A stretch of 50,576 bases of DNA from assembly GCA_003212655.1 (NCBI GenBank), contig QCPF01000010.1, forward strand, positions 1 through 50,576. The letters run 5' to 3'. The notes below the pieces were generated by a model. That model was not told where the DNA came from. It did not search any database and saw nothing but the letters and a program-made list of their open reading frames with translations. Below, piece after piece: positions 43,583 through 50,576 of the stretch. A program made the position numbers and the translations under genes. Each line of letters opens with the position of its first letter. Position 1 is the stretch's first letter. This stretch comes from Prochlorococcus sp. AG-436-D21 (GTDB lineage Bacteria; Cyanobacteriota; Cyanobacteriia; PCC-6307; Cyanobiaceae).

Positions 43583-46153
43583 GTGATTTCTCCCGATAAA
43601 CAATATGATGCTGTTACCAATTTATATAATCCATCTGAAATAGAAAAAAAATGGCAGTCAATATGGACAGAAAACAATTTATACAAAACCGATGAATTAA
43701 CTGAGAATAACGATAAATTTTATGCCTTATCAATGTTTCCCTACCCTTCAGGTAATCTTCATATGGGACATGTTAGGAATTATGTTATTACAGACTTAAT
43801 AGCTCGATTCCAAAGGTTTAAGGGTAAATCTGTCCTACATCCAATGGGTTGGGACGCTTTTGGTTTACCTGCTGAAAATGCTGCGATTGAAAGAGGAATT
43901 AGTCCAAGTGTCTGGACTAAAAAAAATATTTCTCATATGAAGTCACAATTAAAGCTTTTGGGACTATCAGTTGATTGGGATAGAGAATTTGCAACATGTG
44001 ATGAAAATTATTATATTTGGACTCAATATCTATTTTTAGAGTTATACAAGGCAGGTCTTGTATATCAAAAGGAATCAGAAGTTAATTGGGATCCTATAGA
44101 TAATACAGTACTAGCGAATGAACAAGTTGACTCAGAGGGTAAATCTTGGAGATCTGGGGCATTAGTTGAAAAAAAATTATTAAAGCAATGGTTTTTAAGA
44201 ATTACTAATTATGCGGATGAGTTATTGAAGGATTTAGAAAAATTAGATAACTGGCCAGAAAGAGTAAAAATAATGCAAGATAATTGGATTGGAAAGTCAA
44301 TTGGTGCAAATATTAATTTCAATATCAATACCAATCCAGAAAAGAAAATAACTGTATTTACAACAAGGCCAGATACTTTATTTGGAGTTACTTATTTAGC
44401 AATTTCTGTTAATCATTCATTAATAAAAAAAATTACTGATCATGAAACCATACAAGATATAGAAAATCTTAAACAATATTTGAAAAATAATAAAAATAAT
44501 GAACTTGAAAAAATTGGAATAAAAACTAGCTTAATAGCAATAAATCCAGTTAATTCTGAACCTATACCTATTTGGGTTGCTAGTTATGTTCTTGATGAAT
44601 ACGGTACAGGCGCTGTTATGGGTGTACCTGCTCATGATTATAGGGATTTTGAGTTTGCTAAGAAAAACAATATAGATATTAAACAGGTAATAGTAAAGGA
44701 TAAAAGTGAACAAAGTAAGGAGCTTGATAATGCTTATGTAGAAAATGGATATCTAATTAATTCAAATGAATACAATGGTATAACAAATACTATTGCTAAA
44801 TTAAAAATTGCAGAGGAGGGAGTAAATAATGGATGGGCCGAAAATAAAATTCAATATCGTTTAAGAGATTGGTTAATATCTAGACAAAGATATTGGGGAT
44901 GTCCGATACCCATCGTTAATTGCAAAGAATGTGGAGCTGTTCCTTTAAACCAATTGGATTTGCCTGTTTCATTACCAAAAGATATAGAAATCTCCGCTAA
45001 CAAGATTAATGCTTTAGGTAATAATAATAGTTGGATAAATACAACATGTCCAAAATGTGGAATAGCGGCAAGAAAAGAAACTGATACTATGGACACTTTC
45101 ATGTGTTCATCTTGGTATTTTTTAAGATACCCATCTTCAAAATGTTCAACTAAGCCATTTGAAAAGAATGAAATTAATAAGTGGTTACCTGTAGATCAAT
45201 ATGTTGGAGGAGTAGAGCATGCAATATTGCATTTATTATATGCAAGATTTTTCACTAAAGCTTTGCGAGATAATGAACTATTTGATATTGATGAACCTTT
45301 CAAAAAACTATTAACGCAAGGAATGGTTCAGGCCGCAGCCTATAAAAACAATAAAACTGGTAAATATGTTTCTCCTTCTGATATTACTGACTTATCAAAT
45401 CCTACAGATCCAATTGACAATTCTAAACTCGAAGTTCTTTTCGAGAAGATGTCTAAGTCTAAATATAATGGAATAGACCCTGAATCAGTAATTAAAAAAT
45501 ATGGGGCAGATACAGCAAGAATGTTTATATTATTTAAAGCACCACCAGAAAAAGATTTGGAATGGGGAGATACAGATGTTGAAGGACAATATAGATTTTT
45601 AAGTAGGATTTGGAAGCTTTATATAAATTGTGCAAAAGATATAAATAGTAAATCTAATTCCTATCCAGACAAAGAAAAAAGTTTAATAAAGTCAATGAAT
45701 ATAGCTATAAAAGAAATTTCAAATGACATATTAAATAACCAATTTAATACTGCGATTTCAGAACTAATGAAGTTTTATAATTCATTATCAAATTCCATTA
45801 ATGACATAAACAATAATTTAAAAATTGATGCTTTAAAAACATTTTGTATTTTGTTGGCTCCATTTGCACCTCATATTGCAGAAGAAATATGGCATCTTAT
45901 AGGATTTAAAAAATCTGTACATTTAGAACGTTGGCCTTCCTTTAATGCCGAGGCACTAAAGGAAGATTCATATGAACTAGTAATACAAGTGAATGGAAAA
46001 GTTAGAGATAAAGTAAATATTAATAATGATATGAGTGAAGATCAAATTAAAGAATTGACTCTTAAAAGACCTAACATATTAAAATGGATTCAAGGTAAGG
46101 AAATAAGAAAAATAATTATTGTTCAAGGAAAAATAATGAATATTGTTGTTTAA
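43583..46153 (+). CDS. leuS: leucyl-tRNA synthetase
   Basis: An 856-residue class I enzyme that charges tRNA-Leu. The HIGH motif is HMGH at 60-63 ([14 protein letters not shown]), the editing domain is present with [14 protein letters not shown], a zinc-like Cys pair lies in [20 protein letters not shown]-type segments (CPKC and CKEC), and KMSKS is in [14 protein letters not shown]. The start is GTG at 43583, the first good codon after in-frame stops. It overlaps the pgi stop by 4 bp in convergent fashion. Confidence 0.97.
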   Translation: MISPDKQYDAVTNLYNPSEIEKKWQSIWTENNLYKTDELTENNDKFYALSMFPYPSGNLHMGHVRNYVITDLIARFQRFKGKSVLHPMGWDAFGLPAENAAIERGISPSVWTKKNISHMKSQLKLLGLSVDWDREFATCDENYYIWTQYLFLELYKAGLVYQKESEVNWDPIDNTVLANEQVDSEGKSWRSGALVEKKLLKQWFLRITNYADELLKDLEKLDNWPERVKIMQDNWIGKSIGANINFNINTNPEKKITVFTTRPDTLFGVTYLAISVNHSLIKKITDHETIQDIENLKQYLKNNKNNELEKIGIKTSLIAINPVNSEPIPIWVASYVLDEYGTGAVMGVPAHDYRDFEFAKKNNIDIKQVIVKDKSEQSKELDNAYVENGYLINSNEYNGITNTIAKLKIAEEGVNNGWAENKIQYRLRDWLISRQRYWGCPIPIVNCKECGAVPLNQLDLPVSLPKDIEISANKINALGNNNSWINTTCPKCGIAARKETDTMDTFMCSSWYFLRYPSSKCSTKPFEKNEINKWLPVDQYVGGVEHAILHLLYARFFTKALRDNELFDIDEPFKKLLTQGMVQAAAYKNNKTGKYVSPSDITDLSNPTDPIDNSKLEVLFEKMSKSKYNGIDPESVIKKYGADTARMFILFKAPPEKDLEWGDTDVEGQYRFLSRIWKLYINCAKDINSKSNSYPDKEKSLIKSMNIAIKEISNDILNNQFNTAISELMKFYNSLSNSINDINNNLKIDALKTFCILLAPFAPHIAEEIWHLIGFKKSVHLERWPSFNAEALKEDSYELVIQVNGKVRDKVNINNDMSEDQIKELTLKRPNILKWIQGKEIRKIIIVQGKIMNIVV

Positions 46154-47733
46154 GAATTTATTTTTTGAATAACTAATGAATTTGGATTTGACCAATCGCC
46201 CTTAACTAAATAATTATCATTACCGAAACACATTTCACGGATTATAAAAAATATAGGTTCACTAACTGAATTATCAAATAATGATGTTATGTCATTTATA
46301 GAATATTCTCCACCTTCATCTAATAAATTACTTACTTTTTGTTGATACTCAATAATATTTGCAGCTGCTTTCTTTCCAGCTTCAACTCCAGGTTGATCAT
46401 ATGCATTTATATTTACCAATTCAGCGTAGAAGGATACAGCTCTCTCAAATAAAGCGATTAAAGCACCTAGTGAAAAACAATTTAACTTTTCTAACGTAAT
46501 AGTGATACTTTGTCTGTTTTCACTAGAGAGTGCTGATCTGGTTCCTTGCAAAAAACCAGAAAGATATTCTTTAGGATTCTCTTTTTCATCAAATATATTA
46601 TTAGATGGAGAATCTAATAATTCAATAAAAATACAAAAGAAATTATCAATACCATCTCTCAGTTGCTGAACATAAGCATGCTGATCTGTAGATCCTTTAT
46701 TTCCAAAAACGGAAATACCTTGATTAACTACTTGACCATTCCTATTAAATTTCTTTCCTAATGATTCCATTACTAATTGCTGAAGATATTTACTAAAAAC
46801 CTGTAACCTATCTCTATAAGGTAATACGACCATATCTCTCTTTCCAATGCCATCCCCAGTTAAATACCATGCGGATGATAATAGTGCTGCTGGATTATTT
46901 TTAAAATCACTTATACGTGTGGCTTCATCCATTAATGATGCACCTCTGATAAATTCAGAGATATTTTCATTAATAAGAGCTAATGGAAGTAATCCCACAG
47001 AGCTTGTAATACTAGTTCTTCCACCAACCCAATCTTGCAAATTAAATATTTTTAACCAATTTTCAGAAGTAGCTTTTTTAAATAACTTACTACCTTTCAT
47101 AGTTATAGCTATCGCATTAGAATTCCATTCAAGAGAATTGTTTTCGCAGTGACTTTTAATAATTTCCATAGCAATTCTAGGTTCAGGTGTACCACCTGAT
47201 TTGCTTACTACTACAAATAATGTTGTTGATAATTTTTCAGATAACTCTTCTAACTTTTCGCTAATTAAAAAAGGATCAACATTATCGATATAAGAAAAAT
47301 TTAACCCTTTAGAACACTTCTGCAGTGACTCTGTAATAAGTAGCGGTCCTAATCCACTTCCACCAATTCCTATCCATAGAACATCAGTATACTGCTGATT
47401 ATTCTTATTCTTAATATCCCCATTTAAAATTTGTTTTCCAAATTCAGAGATTGAAATAATATTTGCTCTAATTTCTTCTCCTATTTTTGAAGAGGGTGAA
47501 ATTGATGGATTTCTTAACCAATAATGTCCAACTTGTCTATTTTCATCAATATTTGAGATGGCACCATTTTCTAATTCTTTTATTGATGAAAAAACATCTT
47601 TAAATTTACCTTCTAAATTTGTTATATCTTTACTTGTAAAATTAATTTTGCTTATGTCTAACCAAATATTTAATTTTTTATCAAACCAAAGATAATTACA
47701 AAATTTATCCCAAGAGTTTAAATCTCCATTCAT
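46150..47733 (-). CDS. pgi: glucose-6-phosphate isomerase
   Basis: A 527-residue enzyme that interconverts glucose 6-phosphate and fructose 6-phosphate in glycolysis, the pentose phosphate route and glycogen use. It carries [56 protein letters not shown] and [20 protein letters not shown], with the catalytic residues in the usual places. The length is typical of the cyanobacterial form. It converges on leuS and is divergent from purN across 151 bp. Confidence 0.97.
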   Translation of the reverse strand: MNGDLNSWDKFCNYLWFDKKLNIWLDISKINFTSKDITNLEGKFKDVFSSIKELENGAISNIDENRQVGHYWLRNPSISPSSKIGEEIRANIISISEFGKQILNGDIKNKNNQQYTDVLWIGIGGSGLGPLLITESLQKCSKGLNFSYIDNVDPFLISEKLEELSEKLSTTLFVVVSKSGGTPEPRIAMEIIKSHCENNSLEWNSNAIAITMKGSKLFKKATSENWLKIFNLQDWVGGRTSITSSVGLLPLALINENISEFIRGASLMDEATRISDFKNNPAALLSSAWYLTGDGIGKRDMVVLPYRDRLQVFSKYLQQLVMESLGKKFNRNGQVVNQGISVFGNKGSTDQHAYVQQLRDGIDNFFCIFIELLDSPSNNIFDEKENPKEYLSGFLQGTRSALSSENRQSITITLEKLNCFSLGALIALFERAVSFYAELVNINAYDQPGVEAGKKAAANIIEYQQKVSNLLDEGGEYSINDITSLFDNSVSEPIFFIIREMCFGNDNYLVKGDWSNPNSLVIQKINS

Positions 47734-47884
47734 TTTATATATTTGTTTCTTTTATTTATTATTCAATTATATCTATACGAATAGTACATGGATTTGAATC
47801 ATTTAAATTTGTTTAAATTATTATCTTCAAATAAATATGTTTTTGAATAAAAACAATTTTAATTGAGGGTTTTTTTTATTTCAT

Positions 47885-48571
47885 ATGAATTTATTATTGG
47901 ATAAAATAAAAAAATTGGATAGCTCATTTAATTACATAATTTCGCCTGAGATATCAGAATTTAGAAGATTTTCCCCAAAATTAAAAATAGGTGTACTTGC
48001 TTCTGGTAAAGGAACAAACTTTCAGGAATTAATTAATCTCTCAGAAAAAGGAGAGTTAGATATAGATATAAAAGTTCTAATAACTAACAAAGATGATGCA
48101 GGTTGTATAAAGAGAGCTGAAAGTAAAAAAATACCTCACAAAATTATAAGAAACAAAGACTTTCTGCAAAAAGAGGCATTTGAATTAGAAATTGTAAATA
48201 CTTTAGTTCATTACGATGTTGAACTTGTGGTTATGGCAGGCTGGATGAAAATTGTTACTCCATTTTTTATTAATAAATTTAAGAATAAGATAATAAATAT
48301 TCATCCTTCATTACTTCCAGCATATAAAGGTGGTTCTGCAATAAAGGATTCTATATTAAATGGTTCAAAAATAACTGGTTGTTCCGTACATTTTGTTGAA
48401 GAGGAGGTGGATAGCGGATCATTGATAATGCAAGCTGCATTGTCAATTAGAAATGATGATGATATTGATTCACTTTCCAAAAGAATACAAATTCTTGAGC
48501 ATAAAATTTTACCTCACTCAATCTCTCTTGCTGGTTTCATGATAAGAAGTAATTTTATGGATAATTATTAG
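47885..48571 (+). CDS. purN: phosphoribosylglycinamide formyltransferase
   Basis: A 228-residue purine synthesis enzyme that transfers a formyl group from 10-formyl-tetrahydrofolate to GAR. The core begins near residue 36 with KIGVLASGKGTNFQELINLS, and continues with VVMAGWMKIVTPFFINKF and the active-site segment NIHPSLLPAYKGGSAIKDSI (Asn-x-His and Asp in VDSGSLIMQA). A ~33-residue N-terminal extension precedes the usual start, as in other marine picocyanobacteria. It overlaps argC by 17 bp, convergent. Confidence 0.95.
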   Translation: MNLLLDKIKKLDSSFNYIISPEISEFRRFSPKLKIGVLASGKGTNFQELINLSEKGELDIDIKVLITNKDDAGCIKRAESKKIPHKIIRNKDFLQKEAFELEIVNTLVHYDVELVVMAGWMKIVTPFFINKFKNKIINIHPSLLPAYKGGSAIKDSILNGSKITGCSVHFVEEEVDSGSLIMQAALSIRNDDDIDSLSKRIQILEHKILPHSISLAGFMIRSNFMDNY

Positions 48572-49610
48572 TTAAATCAAGACCTTCATCCATTGAAAAT
48601 CCACTCATAATATTTAAATTTTGTATTGCTTGCCCAGTCTGACCTTTTAACAAATTATCAATCACAGACAATATAATTATTCTTCCATTTCGATTATCAA
48701 CTTTAACAGAAAGTAAAATTTGGTTTGTATTTTTAACCCACTTTGTTGATGGGAATGTATCTACAGGTAAGACTTTAATATTTTTAAAATTTCTATAATA
48801 ATTATCCAGAAGAATTCTGCAGTCATCAGAAGTTAATCCTGGATCTCTTAATCTCCCATAAATAGTCGAATGCATACCCCTTGAGATTGGTACTAAATGA
48901 GGTGTAAATAGCAGTTCAATTTTATTACCAGAAATTAAAGATGCCACTTGCTCGATCTCTGATGTATGTCTATGGTTTATTAATCCATATGCTGATAGAC
49001 CTTCTCCACATTCTGATAAGAGTAGCTTTTGGTTTGGTTCTCGACCACCTCCAGAGGTTCCGCTTTTAGAGTCAATAACTATACCTTCATTTTCAATAAT
49101 TCCTTGAGAGAGATAAGGAGTTAATGGAATAAGAGCAGATGTTGGATAACATCCTGGACAGGCAATTAATCTTCCTTTAGAAATGGCTTCTTTATTTATT
49201 TCAGGAAGACCGTAAACTGCCTCTTTACATAAATCATCATCATTCCTTTTATAAATAGCAGCTTCTTTGGAATATACTTTTTTCCATTCATCTAAGGATT
49301 TATATCTATAATCAGCAGATAAATCAATAACTTTAAGACCTCTATCTAATAATTTCCTTGTCAATGTAGAGGATAAGCCATTTGGTAAGCAAAGCAAAGC
49401 AACATCTGCATTTTTTGAAATATTATCAACTGAAATTTCTTCTATATAAGGATCATTATCTAGACAAATAAAAGGGAAATTATCATTCCACTTAGATCCA
49501 GATGTTTTATTACCTCCTAAATATGAAATTTTGTATTTTTTATTTTTCTTTAAAAGATTTACCGCTTGAATACCGCCGTAACCTGTAGCACCTACTATTG
49601 CAACATTCAT
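48555..49610 (-). CDS. argC: N-acetyl-gamma-glutamyl-phosphate reductase
   Basis: A 351-residue NADPH enzyme in arginine synthesis. The nucleotide-binding start is MNVAIVGATGYGGIQAVNLL. The catalytic Cys is C154 in ACPGCYPTSALIPLT, with supporting segments SGTSGGGREPNQKLLLSE and YGLINHRHTSEIEQ. The length is standard. It is divergent from ribBA (88 bp) and convergent with purN. Confidence 0.97.
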   Translation of the reverse strand: MNVAIVGATGYGGIQAVNLLKKNKKYKISYLGGNKTSGSKWNDNFPFICLDNDPYIEEISVDNISKNADVALLCLPNGLSSTLTRKLLDRGLKVIDLSADYRYKSLDEWKKVYSKEAAIYKRNDDDLCKEAVYGLPEINKEAISKGRLIACPGCYPTSALIPLTPYLSQGIIENEGIVIDSKSGTSGGGREPNQKLLLSECGEGLSAYGLINHRHTSEIEQVASLISGNKIELLFTPHLVPISRGMHSTIYGRLRDPGLTSDDCRILLDNYYRNFKNIKVLPVDTFPSTKWVKNTNQILLSVKVDNRNGRIIILSVIDNLLKGQTGQAIQNLNIMSGFSMDEGLDLTNNYP

Positions 49611-49698
49611 TTCTTTGAATTGGCAGACTTTGAGATAGGATTATAAAGTGTTGAATTTAAGGTAACTAAAACACTATTTTTCTATATTGATAGGAATA

Positions 49699-50576
49699 AT
49701 GAAAGAAACAAGTCCCAAATCAAATAATGGAACAATTTTGGATATAAATGACTCTTTTAAAATTGAATTTGATCCTATAAGCGATGCGTTGGCAGCTATA
49801 AGAAATGGTGAATGCATAATTGTTGTAGATGATGAGAGAAGAGAAAATGAAGGAGATTTAATATGTGCGGCTCAGTTTGCAACTCCACAGCAAATTAATT
49901 TTATGGCTACTGAGGGACGTGGTCTTATATGCCTAGCCATGCAAGGTGAAAAACTTGACTCTTTAGATTTACCATTAATGGTAGATAGAAATACAGATGA
50001 AAATCAAACAGCTTTTACGATATCAATTGATGCTGGTCCTGAGAATAATGTTACAACTGGAATTTCTGCTGAGGACAGGGCAAAGACAATTCAAGTTGCA
50101 ATAAACCCAAATACAAAACCTGATGATTTAAGAAGACCTGGTCATATTTTTCCATTAAGAGCAAAGAAAGGTGGAGTATTAAAAAGGGCAGGGCATACCG
50201 AAGCGGCAGTAGATATTGCGGCAATGTCAGGTCTTTATCCTGCTGGAGTAATTTGCGAAATACAAAATCCTGACGGTTCCATGTCAAGACTTCCACAACT
50301 TAAGGAGTATGCAAAACAGTGGGGTATGAAATTAATATCCATAGCTGATTTAATAAGTTATCGTTTTCAAACTGAGAGATTTGTATTCAGAAAATCAGAT
50401 GCTGTACTTCCAAGTATATTTGGTAATTTTAAAGCATATGGATATGTTAATGAACTTGATGGTTCAGAGCACGTTGCATTAGTTAAACAAAAATCATCAA
50501 AATTAAGCGAACCTGTACTAGTAAGAATGCATTCGGAGTGCTTAACTGGCGATGCTTTTGGATCATTACGTTGTGA
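49699..50576 (+). CDS. ribBA: bifunctional RibBA (DHBP synthase / GTP cyclohydrolase II), C-terminus cut off by window edge
   Basis: Riboflavin precursor enzyme. From ATG 49699 about 292 codons are visible. The N-terminal RibB half (3,4-dihydroxy-2-butanone 4-phosphate synthase) is complete with VVDDERRENEGDLICAAQFA, EGRGLICLAMQ and GHIFPLRAKKGG, where the motif RENEGD and the His carry the catalytic metal site. The C-terminal RibA half begins with PVLVRMHSECLTGDAFGSLR, the GTP cyclohydrolase start, and is cut by the window end. A 22-residue N-terminal extension precedes the RibB core. Confidence 0.96.
   Translation, partial: MKETSPKSNNGTILDINDSFKIEFDPISDALAAIRNGECIIVVDDERRENEGDLICAAQFATPQQINFMATEGRGLICLAMQGEKLDSLDLPLMVDRNTDENQTAFTISIDAGPENNVTTGISAEDRAKTIQVAINPNTKPDDLRRPGHIFPLRAKKGGVLKRAGHTEAAVDIAAMSGLYPAGVICEIQNPDGSMSRLPQLKEYAKQWGMKLISIADLISYRFQTERFVFRKSDAVLPSIFGNFKAYGYVNELDGSEHVALVKQKSSKLSEPVLVRMHSECLTGDAFGSLRC

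Overview
The window is about 30% GC chromosomal DNA from a marine picocyanobacterium, most likely a high-light-adapted Prochlorococcus. The evidence is the extreme AT bias, very compact gene packing with many overlaps, oxygenic-phototroph genes (acsF, hemJ, a Psb30-like peptide, Ycf20, a CCB-type cytochrome b6f assembly factor), cyanobacteria-only families (DUF2996, DUF1651, DUF1995, Zam) and the metG-rnb-rpsR-rpmG/pheT neighbourhood. The strain cannot be fixed from the sequence alone. No phage, transposase, rRNA operon or CRISPR array was seen.

Layout. 0-5.5 kb: a partial acsF, two poorly known genes, the RNB-family gene zam with a ruined active site, and a YkgJ-type Cys-cluster gene followed by two half-size UPF0016 (Hmx/Gdt1-type Mn exchanger) genes. 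5.5-10.2 kb: psb30-like, HAD hydrolase and ycf20 in one run, then rpmF, an FtsH whose protease motif is lost (FtsHi-like), a membrane protein and a 2-Cys peroxiredoxin. 10.2-14.05 kb: an accessory islet of ORFs of mostly 40-130 codons, including an RHH regulator flanked by three matching palindromes and a stand-alone exported thioredoxin-like protein. 14.05-20.8 kb: DUF1651, clpS, tRNA-Met, trmL-like, cobU, an exported protein, CCB, lptC-like, metG, a minimal RNase II, rpsR and rpmG. 20.85-26.98 kb: pheT, a small Trp-rich exported protein bracketed by a three-copy palindromic repeat, an RHH plus J-domain fusion, Ap4A phosphorylase, DUF2237 and an acidic small protein. 27-50.6 kb: mostly housekeeping genes (metH, ilvE, cobN, PHP, hemJ, uvrC, flavin reductase, coaD, dacB, DUF1995, cysteine desulfurase, dapF, leuS, pgi, purN, argC, and ribBA running off the end).

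How they fit together. Cobalamin is a thread: cobU and cobN make B12, metH uses it, and ilvE-metH diverges from cobN across only 72 bp. Photosystem upkeep is another: acsF and hemJ (tetrapyrroles), CCB (heme attachment to cytochrome b6), psb30, and the Mn-exchanger halves. Translation genes (metG, pheT, leuS, rpsR, rpmG, rpmF, tRNA-Met, a tRNA methyltransferase) are spread through the window.

Most interesting points: two RNB-family proteins with complementary losses (one without catalytic residues, one without the N-terminal RNA-binding domains); a protease-dead FtsH that also lacks its first membrane helix; an RHH plus J-domain fusion; an RHH gene with three operator-like palindromes, one across its promoter; a symmetric terminator-like palindrome inside a coding region; and the repeat cluster near 23.3-24.06 kb. 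The function of most islet genes is unknown.
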